This document shows, in pieces, positions 8,731 to 18,130 of a DNA stretch of 64,000 nucleotides. Each line of letters starts with the position of its first letter. Position 1 is the stretch's first letter. Under the pieces are notes generated by a model. The model searched no databases. It was not told the origin of the DNA and was given only the letters and a program-made list of their open reading frames with translations. The stretch comes from Sphingopyxis sp. RIFCSPHIGHO2_12_FULL_65_19 (GTDB lineage: Bacteria > Pseudomonadota > Alphaproteobacteria > Sphingomonadales > Sphingomonadaceae), in the NCBI RefSeq assembly GCF_001830555.1, contig NZ_MIAM01000064.1, positions 1 through 64,000 of the forward strand, in the 5' to 3' direction. The position numbers were made by a program, and so were the translations under genes.

Positions 8731-10401
8731 TCAGGCGATACGCGGCAGTTCGTTGAACTGGTGGAACGGCGGCGGGCTCGACAGCGTCCATTCGAGCGTC
8801 GTCGCGCCTTCGCCCCACGGGTTGTCGGCGGCCTTCTTGCCCGCGAACAGCGAGTAGAGAATGTTCACGAAGAAGAACACCATGCCGGCGGCCATGATGA
8901 CATAGCCGAACGACGAGATGTAATGCCAATAGGCATAGGCTTCCGCATAATCGGGGTAACGGCGCGGCATGCCCTGCTGGCCCAGGAAATGCTGGGGGAA
9001 GAACATGACGTTCACGCCGATGAAGAAGACCCAGAAGTGCAGCTGGCCGAGCAGCTCGCTGTACATCCGGCCCGACATCTTCGGGAACCAGTAATAAAAG
9101 CCGGCAAAGAGCGAGAAGACCGCGCCCAGCGACAGCACATAGTGAAAGTGCGCGACGACATAATAGGTGTCGTGCAAATTGGTGTCGACGCCGCCGTTGG
9201 CAAGCACGACGCCGGTCACGCCGCCCACGGTGAACATGAAGATGAAGCCGAGCGACCACATCATCGGCGTCTTGAACGTCATCGAACCGCCCCACATGGT
9301 GGCGATCCAGCTGAAGATCTTGATGCCCGTCGGGACCGCAATGACCATCGTGGCGGCGGTGAAGTACATCTTCAGGTTCACGCTCATGCCGACCGTGAAC
9401 ATGTGGTGCGCCCACACGATGAAACCGACGACGCCAATCGCAACCATGGCGTAGGCCATGCCGAGATAGCCGAACACCGGCTTTTTGCTGAAGGTCGAGA
9501 TGATCTGGCTGACGATGCCGAAGCCCGGCAGGATCATGATATACACTTCGGGGTGGCCGAAGAACCAGAAGAGATGCTGGTAAAGCACGGGATCGCCGCC
9601 GCCTGCCGCATCATAGAAGGTGGTGCCAAAGTTGCGGTCGGTCAGCAACATCGTGATCGCGGCGGCCAAAACGGGCAGCGCGAGCAACAGCAGGAAAGCG
9701 GTGACGAGCACCGACCACACGAACAGCGGCATCTTGTGCAGCGTCATGCCCGGTGCGCGCATGTTGAAGATGGTGGTGATGAAGTTGATCGCACCCAGGA
9801 TCGACGCCGCGCCTGCAAGGTGGAGCGAGAAGATCGCCATGTCGACCGCGGGACCAGCCGAACCGCTGGTCGACAGCGGCGCATAGACGGTCCAGCCGGT
9901 GCCGGCACCATTGCCGCTGCCGCCCGGAACGAACATCGATCCGACCAGCATGACGAACGCCACGGCGGTCAACCAGAAGGACACGTTGTTCATGCGCGGG
10001 AAGGCCATGTCGGGCGCGCCGATCATCAGCGGCACGAACCAGTTGCCGAAGCCGCCGATCATCGCCGGCATGACCATGAAGAACACCATGATCAGGCCGT
10101 GCGCGGTGATCATCACGTTCCAGAAATGCTTGCCCGCAACCTCGTCGGCTCCGCCGCCGAGGGCGCTCGCCCAGCCGCCCAGATACTGGACGCCGGGTTC
10201 GGCGAGTTCGAGGCGCATCATGCCCGACAGCGCGCCGCCGATGATGCCCGCGAGGATCGCGAAGATCAGGTAGAGCGTGCCGATGTCCTTGTGGTTCGTC
10301 GACATGAACCAGCGGACAAAAAAGCCGGGCGTGTCGTGATCATGGTCGTCATGCGCGTGGCCGTGGCCGTGCGCGGGTGCAGTCGCTGCGATATCGGTCA
10401 T
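8731..10401 (-). CDS. ctaD: cytochrome c oxidase subunit I
   Basis: Catalytic subunit of the aa3-type terminal oxidase, reducing oxygen to water and pumping protons. 556 aa, 12 membrane helices. It shows the heme a ligand region ([20 protein letters not shown]), the CuB/cross-linked Tyr region ([17 protein letters not shown]), the CuB His pair (WAHHMFTVG), and the distal heme ligands ([17 protein letters not shown]). The N-terminus is His/Asp-rich ([13 protein letters not shown]), perhaps incidental. It starts 15 bases after the ctaC stop. Confidence 0.98.
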   Translation of the reverse strand: MTDIAATAPAHGHGHAHDDHDHDTPGFFVRWFMSTNHKDIGTLYLIFAILAGIIGGALSGMMRLELAEPGVQYLGGWASALGGGADEVAGKHFWNVMITAHGLIMVFFMVMPAMIGGFGNWFVPLMIGAPDMAFPRMNNVSFWLTAVAFVMLVGSMFVPGGSGNGAGTGWTVYAPLSTSGSAGPAVDMAIFSLHLAGAASILGAINFITTIFNMRAPGMTLHKMPLFVWSVLVTAFLLLLALPVLAAAITMLLTDRNFGTTFYDAAGGGDPVLYQHLFWFFGHPEVYIMILPGFGIVSQIISTFSKKPVFGYLGMAYAMVAIGVVGFIVWAHHMFTVGMSVNLKMYFTAATMVIAVPTGIKIFSWIATMWGGSMTFKTPMMWSLGFIFMFTVGGVTGVVLANGGVDTNLHDTYYVVAHFHYVLSLGAVFSLFAGFYYWFPKMSGRMYSELLGQLHFWVFFIGVNVMFFPQHFLGQQGMPRRYPDYAEAYAYWHYISSFGYVIMAAGMVFFFVNILYSLFAGKKAADNPWGEGATTLEWTLSSPPPFHQFNELPRIA

Positions 10402-10416
10402 CTGTCGGACCCCTTG

Positions 10417-11505
10417 TTAATTCTTGGCAGCCGGCGCGGCGGCGGGCGCCGCTGCGGGCGCAGCTTCGGGTGCAGTGGTCGTGGCGGCGACCGGCGTTGC
10501 GGCGGGTGCCGCGGCCGGTGCAGCGGCAGCGGGTGCCGCGGCGACCGGACCAGCCGGGTTTCCGCCTTTCGAGCGGACCCATGCTTCCCACTTGTCGACC
10601 GGAAGCACCTCGACGGCGATCGGCATATAGCCATGATCGACGCCGCACAGTTCCGAACACTGGCCGTAATAGACGCCGACCTTGTTCGCGGTGAAGGTCG
10701 TTTCGTTGGCGCGGCCGGGGACCGCATCCATCTTGGTCCAGAAAGCGGGGACCGCAAAGCTGTGGATCACGTCGGCGCCGGTGATGATCAGCTTTACCTG
10801 GCGGCCGACGGGGACGACCATGCGGTTGTCGACGGCGAGGTGATAGGGCTCGCCCGCCGCTTCGGCCTTGTCCTTGGGCAGGATCTTCGAGACATATTCG
10901 CCAATGCCCTGATCGGGATAGGCATAGCCCCAATACCACTGATAGCCGGTGACCTTGATCGTCAGCGCGTCCTTCTTCGGCGGTTCATATTGCGCCGCGA
11001 GCAGACGGATCGACGGCACCGCGATCACCGCGAGGATCAGCACCGGAATGGCGGTCCAGATGATTTCGATGAAGGTGTTGTGCGTCGTCTTCGACGGCAC
11101 CGGGTTCGCCTTGGCGCGAAAACGGAACATCACCCAAAGCAGAAGGCCGAGGACGATCAGCGTGATCACCGTGATGACGGGCAGCAGGATGACATGGTTG
11201 AACCAATAGGCCTGTTCGCCGATCGGGCTGACCTGCGGCTGAAAATCAATGCCTTTGTCGACCGGCTGACCGACCCCGGGGGTCGGCTTCATCGGGACAT
11301 AGGTTGCATCGCCGGCGGGAACCGCGGCGGTGGTCGCGGCCGGTGCCGCCGTATCATTGGCGGCCGGAGCCGGATTCGCCACAGCCGTTGCAGCGGGTGC
11401 TTCGGCCGGAGCCGCTGCGGGCGAAGCCGGGGTCTGGGCATGGCCCGCGCCCACCGCGCCAAGCGACAAAGCCGCCGCAATTACAAGGGTTTTCAAGCTC
11501 TTCAT
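10417..11505 (-). CDS. ctaC: cytochrome c oxidase subunit II with Ala/Pro-rich extensions
   Basis: Carries the CuA centre that accepts electrons from cytochrome c. A signal peptide (residues 1 to about 23, ending GHAQ) is followed by a roughly 45-residue Ala/Pro/Thr-rich linker, two membrane helices, and a cupredoxin domain with the CuA motif CSELCGVDHGYMP and upstream ligand VIHSFAVPAF. The last 40 residues are again almost all Ala/Pro/Thr. At 362 aa it is longer than usual because of these tails. No strong ribosome site precedes the ATG, but the signal peptide supports the start. Confidence 0.96.
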   Translation of the reverse strand: MKSLKTLVIAAALSLGAVGAGHAQTPASPAAAPAEAPAATAVANPAPAANDTAAPAATTAAVPAGDATYVPMKPTPGVGQPVDKGIDFQPQVSPIGEQAYWFNHVILLPVITVITLIVLGLLLWVMFRFRAKANPVPSKTTHNTFIEIIWTAIPVLILAVIAVPSIRLLAAQYEPPKKDALTIKVTGYQWYWGYAYPDQGIGEYVSKILPKDKAEAAGEPYHLAVDNRMVVPVGRQVKLIITGADVIHSFAVPAFWTKMDAVPGRANETTFTANKVGVYYGQCSELCGVDHGYMPIAVEVLPVDKWEAWVRSKGGNPAGPVAAAPAAAAPAAAPAATPVAATTTAPEAAPAAAPAAAPAAKN

Positions 11506-11613
11506 AAGGATAGTGCCGCCCGTTGCCTGTTGTTCTTATCGATGCCCCACCCCCTTTTCGATAGCGGCCGGACACGCGTCGCGGCAGCCGGAAAGAGGCT
11601 GAATCTCGCGGGC

Positions 11614-11642
11614 GCTATAGACCCGCTTGCCGCTTGCCTCAA
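11614..11642 (-). promoter_or_regulatory. candidate promoter of the cox operon
   Basis: On the minus strand TTGAGG (11642-11637) and TATAGC (11619-11614) are separated by exactly 17 bases. Each box matches 4 of 6 consensus positions. It lies about 110 bases upstream of ctaC in the divergent ctaC/pyrE gap. The spacer contains the direct repeat CAAGCGG/CAAGCGG. Confidence 0.4.
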
Positions 11643-11737
11643 GCATCTCTAACACTATTTTGCGGCTGGATAATCTCTGCCGCCAAAACCCGGTCGCCTG
11701 GCACAGGCGACGCACTGGACAAAAGAACAATTCTCCC

Positions 11738-12328
11738 ATGACCGATGACGAAATCCTGGCCGAATTCCGCGCCGCCGACGCCTTGCTGCAAGGCCATTTC
11801 CTGCTCTCCTCGGGCCGCCACAGCGAATATTATCTGCAATGTGCGCGCGTGTTGATGGACACCGAACGCGCCGGACGGCTGGCCGTCGCGCTCGCCGCCA
11901 GGCTGCCGCGCGAGTTGAAGCAGGCCATCGACATCGTCGTCTCGCCCGCGATGGGCGGCGTCATCATCGGGCATGAAATGGGCCGCGCGCTCGGCAAGCC
12001 CGCGATTTTCGTGGAGCGTCCGACCGGCACCTTTGAATTGCGCCGCGGCTTCACGATCGAACCCGGCGCCAAGGTTCTGATGGTCGAGGATGTGGTGACC
12101 ACCGGCCTGTCGTCGCGCGAAGCGATGGATGCGGTCCGCGCCGCGGGCGGCGAAGTCATCGCCGAAGCCGCGCTCGTCGACCGTTCGGCCGGAAGCAACA
12201 TCGACCTCGGCGTGCCCTTCTATCCGCTCGTCGCGATCAATTTCCCGACCTATGCCGCCGACGAACTGCCGCCTGAACTTGAGGGCACGCAAGCCGTCAA
12301 GCCCGGCAGCCGGAGCGTCGCGGCTTGA
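11738..12328 (+). CDS. pyrE: orotate phosphoribosyltransferase
   Basis: Transfers phosphoribose from PRPP to orotate, giving OMP in pyrimidine synthesis. 196 aa from the ATG at 11738 ([17 protein letters not shown]). The PRPP-binding motif is [14 protein letters not shown], and the dimer-loop region is [19 protein letters not shown] longer reading from 11627 would add 37 residues with no family resemblance. It is first in a plus-strand run with pdxJ, with which its stop overlaps as TTGA. Confidence 0.96.
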   Translation: MTDDEILAEFRAADALLQGHFLLSSGRHSEYYLQCARVLMDTERAGRLAVALAARLPRELKQAIDIVVSPAMGGVIIGHEMGRALGKPAIFVERPTGTFELRRGFTIEPGAKVLMVEDVVTTGLSSREAMDAVRAAGGEVIAEAALVDRSAGSNIDLGVPFYPLVAINFPTYAADELPPELEGTQAVKPGSRSVAA

Positions 12329-13068
12329 ACGCCGTCCCCTCCCCGCACCGCCTGCGGCTCGGCGTCAACATCGACCATGTCGCGACGATCCGCAACGCGC
12401 GCGGGGGCGAACATCCCGATCCGGTGCGCGCGGCGGAGATCGTCGCGGCGGTCGGCGGCGACGGCATCACCGCACATCTGCGCGAGGACCGGCGCCACAT
12501 CCGCGACGACGACCTCGCGCGCATCCAGGCCGCGACCGACCTTCCGCTGAACCTCGAAATGGCGGCGACGGACGAGATGCTCGAGATCGCGCTGCGCCAC
12601 AAACCGCATGCGGCGTGTATCGTCCCCGAAAAACGCGAAGAACGCACGACCGAAGGCGGGCTCGATGCGGCGGGCCAACACAATCACCTCGCCCCCATCG
12701 TCGCGCGGCTTAACGACGCCGGCATCCGCGTCAGCCTGTTCATCGAACCCGATCCGCGCCAGATCGAAGCCGCGATGCGGCTGCGCGCGCCCGTCGTCGA
12801 ATTTCACACCGGCCGTTACGCGCACGTCGAGGGTGAGGAGCGCGCCGCCGAGTTGCGCCGTCTTGCCGACGCCGCCGCGCTGGCATGGAAGAACGGCATC
12901 GAACCGCACGCCGGCCACGGCCTGACCTATGAGAATGTCGTGCCCGTCGCGGCGATCCCGCAACTCGCCGAACTCAACATCGGCCATTATCTGATCGGCG
13001 AGGCGATCTTTACCGGGCTGGAAGACGCGGTGCGCCGGATGCGCGACCTGATGGACGAGGCGCGGTAG
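12325..13068 (+). CDS. pdxJ: pyridoxine 5'-phosphate synthase
   Basis: Condenses 1-deoxyxylulose-5-phosphate with 3-amino-2-oxopropyl phosphate to make pyridoxine phosphate (vitamin B6). 247 aa. Conserved segments are [45 protein letters not shown] and [11 protein letters not shown]. The only reasonable start is TTG at 12325, overlapping the pyrE stop by four bases (TTGA), which implies translational coupling. PdxA, the preceding enzyme of the same pathway, is encoded at 38388-39407. Confidence 0.96.
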   Translation: MNAVPSPHRLRLGVNIDHVATIRNARGGEHPDPVRAAEIVAAVGGDGITAHLREDRRHIRDDDLARIQAATDLPLNLEMAATDEMLEIALRHKPHAACIVPEKREERTTEGGLDAAGQHNHLAPIVARLNDAGIRVSLFIEPDPRQIEAAMRLRAPVVEFHTGRYAHVEGEERAAELRRLADAAALAWKNGIEPHAGHGLTYENVVPVAAIPQLAELNIGHYLIGEAIFTGLEDAVRRMRDLMDEAR

Positions 13069-13461
13069 ATGCACCGGGGCGTTCGGACCCTTCTGCTCGG
13101 CATGATATTTGTCGTGTCGCATCCCGCGCAATCCCGATCGCTGGCGATGCCGCCTCCCTTTCTCGGCGTTTCAACCCTCCAACACATGTGCGACGAAAAG
13201 CTCGAAAACGCCGAGGACCCGGCATCGCGCGGGGTTGCCGGCGAATGCCGCGGCTATATCCGGGCGGTCGTCGATCGCTACTTCGCCACTGAATTCAAGC
13301 TGAAAAATGGCCGAATCATACCGCCATGCGACTGGCGCGCGACGACCGACCAGCTGATCGCCGCCGTCCGCGAAAGCGTGAACGGGCCGGTGGATTACAG
13401 CTCTATGTCGCCCGCCGAGCCGTGGTTGCGGGCGATGCTGAAGGAAAGATGCGAGGTCTGA
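13069..13461 (+). CDS. secreted Rap1a/Tai-like protein
   Basis: 130 aa with a signal-peptide-like N-terminus (VRTLLLGMIFVVSHPAQS) and four cysteines (41, 60, 87, 128). The pattern of a CxxxL segment, then ECRGYIRAVVDRYF, then PPCDWRATTDQLIAAVRE, then a C-terminal helix ending in Cys resembles the Rap1a/Tai immunity-protein fold, first described as periplasmic antidotes to type VI amidase effectors. Here it lies directly after the pdxJ stop in a housekeeping run, with no effector or secretion genes nearby, so an immunity role is only a possibility. Confidence 0.7.
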   Translation: MHRGVRTLLLGMIFVVSHPAQSRSLAMPPPFLGVSTLQHMCDEKLENAEDPASRGVAGECRGYIRAVVDRYFATEFKLKNGRIIPPCDWRATTDQLIAAVRESVNGPVDYSSMSPAEPWLRAMLKERCEV

Positions 13462-13464
13462 ACT

Positions 13465-13866
13465 ATGATCATCGGCCTCGGCTCCGACCTCTGCAATATC
13501 GAACGCATCCAGGCCTCGCTGGACCGCTTTGGCGAGCGGTTCGAGAATCGCGTCTTTACCGATATCGAGCGCGCGAAGGCGGCCCGGCGGCCGTTCACCC
13601 GCGCGGGGACCTATGCCAAGCGTTTCGCCGCCAAGGAGGCGTTCTCGAAAGCCGTCGGCACGGGCTTCAAACGCGGGGTGTTCATGAAGGACATCGGCGT
13701 GGTCAATGCGCCCTCTGGCGCGCCGACGCTGGCGCTGACCGGCGGCGCGGCCGAACGGCTCGCGGCGATGATCCCACCGGGGCATAGCGCGCATATCCAT
13801 CTGACGCTGACCGACGACCATCCGTGGGCGCAGGCCTTTGTCATCATCGAAGCAATCAAGGACTGA
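13465..13866 (+). CDS. acpS: holo-[acyl-carrier-protein] synthase
   Basis: Transfers the 4'-phosphopantetheine arm of CoA to acyl carrier protein. 133 aa. Metal/CoA motifs are [13 protein letters not shown] at the N-terminus and [18 protein letters not shown] in the middle. It lies between the Rap1a-like gene and lepB, as acpS-lepB neighbours do in many alphaproteobacteria. Confidence 0.96.
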   Translation: MIIGLGSDLCNIERIQASLDRFGERFENRVFTDIERAKAARRPFTRAGTYAKRFAAKEAFSKAVGTGFKRGVFMKDIGVVNAPSGAPTLALTGGAAERLAAMIPPGHSAHIHLTLTDDHPWAQAFVIIEAIKD

Positions 13867-13873
13867 GGTTATA

Positions 13874-14710
13874 ATGGCGAAGGGAAAGACGAAGGATGAC
13901 GGGGGCTGGGGCAAGCTGATCCGCGATATCGTGGTGATATTGCTGCTCGTGCTCGGCATCCACAGCTGCGTCGCGAAACCCTTCTATATCCCATCCGATT
14001 CGATGATGCCGGTGCTGCGCAACGGCGACCGGCTGATCGTCAGCAAATATCCCTATGGCTGGTCCTATTCGTCGGTCAGCTTCCACCTCGCGCCCAAGGT
14101 CGAAGGTCGCCTGTTCGGCAAGCTGCCGCAGCGTGGTGATATCGTCGTCCTCGAACATCCGGTGACGCGCATCGACTATATCAAGCGCGTGATCGGCCTG
14201 CCTGGCGATCGCGTCCAGCTCACCAACGGCGAGCTCAGCATCAACGGCAAGCCGGTGAAGCGCGAGGTCCAGCCGATGCTGACGATCCCGGTCGACCCGA
14301 ACCTGCCCGGCCCCGACAGCAGCCTCTATCGCTTCATCGGCCGCGGCACCGATGGCAAGGAGGTGCTCGAACTTCCCATCGTCCGCGAAACGCTGCCCGG
14401 CGGCGCCACGTTCGACACGATCGACATGGGGCCCGGCTACACGACCGACGATTATGGTCCCGTCACCGTCCCCGCGAACCATCTGTTCCTGATGGGCGAC
14501 AACCGCGACGGCAGCGCCGACAGCCGGGTCGGCACGAACCAGAAAGGTCTTGGCGGACCCGTGCCGTTCGACGCGATCGCCGGACGCGCCGAGATCGTCA
14601 GTTTTTCGACCGACGGAACGGCCGAATGGTATAACCCGTTGAGCTGGTTTAATGCCTTGCGATCGGGCCGTGCGGGAACCGACCTGCGACCCGAGCGTCA
14701 AAGCGACTAG
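13874..14710 (+). CDS. lepB: signal peptidase I
   Basis: Membrane-bound serine protease that removes signal peptides from exported proteins. 278 aa from the ATG at 13874, preceded by GAGG. One N-terminal membrane helix (residues 17-33) precedes the catalytic Ser43 in YIPSDSMMPVLRNGDRLI and Lys104 in DYIKRVIGLPGDRVQL. The closing box is MGDNRDGSADSR. A GTG-type reading from 13838 overlaps acpS and is unnecessary. Confidence 0.96.
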   Translation: MAKGKTKDDGGWGKLIRDIVVILLLVLGIHSCVAKPFYIPSDSMMPVLRNGDRLIVSKYPYGWSYSSVSFHLAPKVEGRLFGKLPQRGDIVVLEHPVTRIDYIKRVIGLPGDRVQLTNGELSINGKPVKREVQPMLTIPVDPNLPGPDSSLYRFIGRGTDGKEVLELPIVRETLPGGATFDTIDMGPGYTTDDYGPVTVPANHLFLMGDNRDGSADSRVGTNQKGLGGPVPFDAIAGRAEIVSFSTDGTAEWYNPLSWFNALRSGRAGTDLRPERQSD

Positions 14711-14728
14711 CACAACGGGGGAAAAGCG

Positions 14729-15838
14729 ATGGCGGCGACAAGGAAAACAACCGGGACACGCGCCGCCGGCGCCGACACGCACAAGGAAGCCCCCGGCCCC
14801 ACCGAGATTCGCAGCCAGCCGGTCAGGACCGAATTGCTGAAAGCAGGCATATGGCTTGGCCTGGCGCTGCTGATCGGCGTGTGCATCATCCTGATCCAAC
14901 CGATCCTGCTGATCTTCGCCGGGATCGTCATGGCGTCGATGCTCGATGGCGGTACGCGGCTGCTGGGCCGCATCCTGCCGATCGCGCGCGGCTGGCGGCT
15001 GCTGATCGTTTGCCTTTCGCTCCTCGTCTTCATGGTTTGGACTGCGATGTTCGCGGGCTCGCAAATCGCCGATCAGGCCGCGACCTTACAGACGGTCGTC
15101 ATGGGGCAGATCGAAAGGGTTGCGGCATGGGCCAGCGACCATGGCATGGGCAATTTCCAGCTCGACACAAAGACCATCTCGGACAATTTTGCGGGCACAT
15201 TCGGGCGTGTCACCGCGGCGGTCGGATCGGTGCTTGGCGGCCTCACCAGCCTGGTGATGATCATCGTCCTCGGTATCTTTATCGCGATCGAGCCGCGCCT
15301 TTACGAACGCGGCGTCGCGTGGATGCTGCCGATGAAGAGCCGCGAGAATTTCTACATCACCACCGCGCGCATGGGCTTCACCCTCCGCCGTCTGATGGCG
15401 GGACGCCTGCTCGGCATGCTCGTCGAAGGCGTCGGCACCTGGCTCGCCTGCCTTGCCGTCGGCATTCCGATGGCGGCGCTGATGGGCCTGCTCACCGGCC
15501 TCCTCGCCTTCATTCCCAATATTGGCGCGATCGTCTCGGGCGTGCTGCTCGTCCTCGTCGGCTTCTCGGCGGGTACCGACACCGGCCTCTGGGCCATCGC
15601 CATCTATTTCATCGTCCAGACGGTCGACGGTTATCTGATCGTGCCGATGGTCGCGAAAAAGACGGTCGACCTCGCTCCCGCCCTCGTCCTTGGCGCACAG
15701 ATATTGTTCGGCGCGCTGCTCGGCCTGATGGGCCTCTTCCTCGCCGACCCGATCGTCGCGATGATCAAGGTCGCGTTGGAACGAGAGGCTGAACGCAACG
15801 CAGGCAACGCCGAAACGAAAACGGCGACGGGCTCCTAA
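14729..15838 (+). CDS. AI-2E family transporter (UPF0118)
   Basis: 369-aa polytopic membrane protein of the family named after the putative autoinducer-2 exporter TqsA. Members transport varied or unknown substrates, including Na+/H+ exchange in some. There are paired N-terminal helices (LGLALLIGVCIILIQPILLIFAG), a central extracytoplasmic region, and a C-terminal helix bundle with GLLTGLLAFIPNIGAIVSG and QTVDGYLIVPMVAKK, the family's best-conserved stretch. A GGGGAAAAG site precedes the ATG. The substrate is unknown. Confidence 0.9.
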   Translation: MAATRKTTGTRAAGADTHKEAPGPTEIRSQPVRTELLKAGIWLGLALLIGVCIILIQPILLIFAGIVMASMLDGGTRLLGRILPIARGWRLLIVCLSLLVFMVWTAMFAGSQIADQAATLQTVVMGQIERVAAWASDHGMGNFQLDTKTISDNFAGTFGRVTAAVGSVLGGLTSLVMIIVLGIFIAIEPRLYERGVAWMLPMKSRENFYITTARMGFTLRRLMAGRLLGMLVEGVGTWLACLAVGIPMAALMGLLTGLLAFIPNIGAIVSGVLLVLVGFSAGTDTGLWAIAIYFIVQTVDGYLIVPMVAKKTVDLAPALVLGAQILFGALLGLMGLFLADPIVAMIKVALEREAERNAGNAETKTATGS

Positions 15839-15874
15839 CCCGCCGCCGCTTCGGCCTTCGTCAGGCTGTGTCGC

Positions 15875-16402
15875 TTATTGCTGCGGCGGCATAGCGGGCG
15901 CGCCCGGAGGTCCAGCCGGACCGCCTTGCTGTTGCATTTGCTGCATCTGTTGCATCTGCTGCTGCATCGCGCGAACTTCGGCCTCCGAACGGAAGTCGAG
16001 CAGCGTGACGTCGAAATGCAGCGTGCTGCCCGCCGGGATCGGTCCGACCGCGCGGTCGCCATAGCCGAGTTGGGCGGGAATGGTGATTTTATACTCGCCG
16101 CCCTTTTTCATACGGGTCAACGCTTCGGAAAAGCCCGGAACAACCCCTGCAACCTGCATCGGCGCCTGTTCGTTCGCGTCAAAAACGGTGCCGTCGTCTA
16201 GCTTGCCTTCATATTTCACCAGCACGACGTCGGCTTTGGTCGGGCTCGGCCCGGTGCCTTCCTTGACGACCTCGAACCCGATGCGCGGGGTCATGTGCCA
16301 GGCGAAGGCTGCACCGGCGACGAGCAAGGCTGCAAGGCCGAACCACATCAGCCACAGGCCGCCCTTGCTCACCGGACGCAATGGAACCGTCGTTACGCTC
16401 AT
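15875..16402 (-). CDS. FKBP-type peptidyl-prolyl isomerase, membrane-anchored
   Basis: Proline isomerase/chaperone. 175 aa from the ATG at 16402: a single N-terminal membrane helix (LWLMWFGLAALLVAGAAFAW), then an FKBP domain (VVLVKYEGKLDDGTVFDAN, VVPGFSEALTRMKKGGEYK, IPAQLGYGDRAVGPIPAGSTL, LHFDVTLLDF). The domain should face the periplasm. The tail is low complexity: a Met/Gln run followed by Gly/Pro/Ala. It converges with the AI-2E transporter gene. Confidence 0.92.
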   Translation of the reverse strand: MSVTTVPLRPVSKGGLWLMWFGLAALLVAGAAFAWHMTPRIGFEVVKEGTGPSPTKADVVLVKYEGKLDDGTVFDANEQAPMQVAGVVPGFSEALTRMKKGGEYKITIPAQLGYGDRAVGPIPAGSTLHFDVTLLDFRSEAEVRAMQQQMQQMQQMQQQGGPAGPPGAPAMPPQQ

Positions 16403-16648
16403 TTTCAGAGATCCTTCCGCTGCCCCGGCCGGGGCGAAATGCTGGCGAGGCCTATAGGCGGAGCGGCGCGCGCCGGTCCAGAGGCAATATGCACGCGCGG
16501 CGCTTATCCTGCGAAGCCAGCGCGGGAGTGGTGAAGCGGACGTTGACTTCCCCGGCATCGTCACCGCCGATATAGTCGGGGGCGACGGCATGGAACGGGA
16601 CAGCGATCGGCAGCCGCGCTGCCCACGCTCCAACGCGGAATATAGCCG

Positions 16649-17194
16649 CTACGCGGGCTTCCAGCTCTTGCGTTCTTCGGCCTGTTTCAGCACCTCGAAC
16701 GCCGCCTGCCCCGCCGCAAAGCGTTTCGCGGCGTCGGCGTCGCCGGGCTTGACGTCGGGGTGGCATTCCTTGGCGAGGTTTCGCCACGCCTTTTTCGTCG
16801 CGTCGAAATCGGCGTCGGGTTCAAGGTCGAGAATTTCGAGCGCACGCATCTCGTCGGCGCTGCGGCTGCCGTCGCCCGATCCGCCCCACGCATAATGCTG
16901 CGCCCGGGCATAGCTGCGCGCGCCCTGTTCTTCCTCGACGGCGCGCGCCGCGGCATCTTCGGCGCTCAATCCCTCGAAATAGTCCCAGCCGCGATTATAT
17001 TCGGCCGCGTGGGTTTCGCAGAAATACCAGCGTTCGGGGCTGTTCGGCGATTTGGGCGCCGGGCAATTGCCAGGGTTGGCGCAGCCGTGACGGTCGCAAA
17101 GGCGAACCTTCTGCGCCTCGGTGCTCGATCCATAGGGGCGCCAGCGGGGAAAACCCCAGTCATCGGATCTCTTGGCGCGCCTCATCGTCCCCAT
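16649..17194 (-). CDS. J-domain protein with N-terminal Cys/His cluster
   Basis: 181 aa. The C-terminal region (about 115-175) is a J domain with the essential HPD at 145-147 in LAKECHPDVKP, so it should stimulate an Hsp70 ATPase. The N-terminal part is unusual: it has C33, H36, C38, C44, C59 and H62 in an arrangement that could bind a metal, followed by an Ala/Glu-rich linker. This is not DnaJ itself: the Gly/Phe region, four CxxCxGxG repeats and substrate domain are absent. ATGs at residues 1 and 4 cannot be separated as starts. Confidence 0.88.
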   Translation of the reverse strand: MGTMRRAKRSDDWGFPRWRPYGSSTEAQKVRLCDRHGCANPGNCPAPKSPNSPERWYFCETHAAEYNRGWDYFEGLSAEDAAARAVEEEQGARSYARAQHYAWGGSGDGSRSADEMRALEILDLEPDADFDATKKAWRNLAKECHPDVKPGDADAAKRFAAGQAAFEVLKQAEERKSWKPA

Positions 17195-17252
17195 GTAGCG
17201 GCTGGGGCGCGCAATTGCTAGCTAGGAAGGTCGAAAAACCGAGGGTTCGCCG

Positions 17253-18038
17253 CTAATTGCCGGGCTTGTAACCGAACGCCTTGCCCGCAAGCTTGACCAC
17301 GGCGGGGTCGGGATCGGGCGGCGTCATCGGCACGGCGGCTTCCAGCGCGTCAGCGACATAGGTCAGCGCGGCGATACGTGCCGCCTTCTTGTTGTTGCCG
17401 TCGATCACCTTCCACGGTGCCCAGCGGGTGTTCGTCTGCGCGAACATATCGTCCATCGCCGCAAGATATTCCTTGCGCTTCGTGCGGTTGCGATAATCTT
17501 CAGCGCCGGTCTTCCACCGCTTCCACGGATCGTCGAGCCGTTCGGCGAAGCGCTTGTCCTGTTCCGCCTGCGTCACATGGACAAAAATCTTGACGAGGTT
17601 GGTGCGGCTACCGGTCAGCTGTGCCTCGAACTCGTTGATCTCGTCATATCCCTTGCGCCACTCGGCCTCGGTTGCAAAGCCTTCGACACGTTCGACCAGG
17701 ACACGGCCGTACCAGCTACGGTCAAAGATCGAGATTTCGCGGTTACCGGGCAGCCGTTTCCAGAAACGCCACAGGAAATGACGCGCCTTTTCCTCGTCGG
17801 TCGGTGCGCTAATCGGCCACACCTCGAAAAAACGGGGGTCGAGCATGGCGGTCATCCGCTTGATGATGCCGCCCTTCCCCGCCGCATCCCAGCCCTCGAA
17901 CATGATGATGCTGCGCTGGCCGTGGGTGATGTGCGCCGCCTGCACCCGCTCGAGCCGCTCTTGCAGCGCGTCGAGGGCGTCGGAATAGTCGCCATCATAT
18001 TTGGCGCCGGCTTCATAATCGGAAAGCGAAATGGTCAT
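17253..18038 (-). CDS. ppk2: polyphosphate kinase 2 family protein
   Basis: Transfers phosphate between polyphosphate and nucleotides. 261 aa from the ATG at 18038, with GGAAGG just upstream. The Walker A is FEGWDAAGKGGIIKRM and the Walker B/lid region is SIFDRSWYGRVLVERVEGF, both diagnostic of PPK2. Whether it prefers NDP or NMP cannot be read with confidence. A second, unrelated polyphosphate system (ppk1-ppx) lies at 24040-27706. Confidence 0.93.
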   Translation of the reverse strand: MTISLSDYEAGAKYDGDYSDALDALQERLERVQAAHITHGQRSIIMFEGWDAAGKGGIIKRMTAMLDPRFFEVWPISAPTDEEKARHFLWRFWKRLPGNREISIFDRSWYGRVLVERVEGFATEAEWRKGYDEINEFEAQLTGSRTNLVKIFVHVTQAEQDKRFAERLDDPWKRWKTGAEDYRNRTKRKEYLAAMDDMFAQTNTRWAPWKVIDGNNKKAARIAALTYVADALEAAVPMTPPDPDPAVVKLAGKAFGYKPGN

Positions 18039-18130
18039 GGCGCCTTCCCTAGCGCAACCCGGCCCATCCTTCCAAGGGCGATGCAGCGATGTCATTTTCT
18101 GGCACAGGATGCCCCGCGGTTCTTACGCGG

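Noticed and set aside
10424-10630. Ala/Gly-rich plus-strand open frame opposite the ctaC tail.
   Set aside because: It simply mirrors the Ala/Pro repeat codons of ctaC.
7774-11652. A 1292-codon open frame on the plus strand opposite the cox genes.
   Set aside because: Arg/His/Asp-rich composition typical of the antisense frame of GC-rich genes. The minus strand encodes textbook oxidase subunits.
16452-16648. An open minus-strand frame between the FKBP and J-domain genes with a protein-like composition (ending PLDRRAPLRL).
   Set aside because: No ATG, GTG or TTG start in the non-overlapping part, no ribosome site, and no family resemblance. The gap is under 250 bases.
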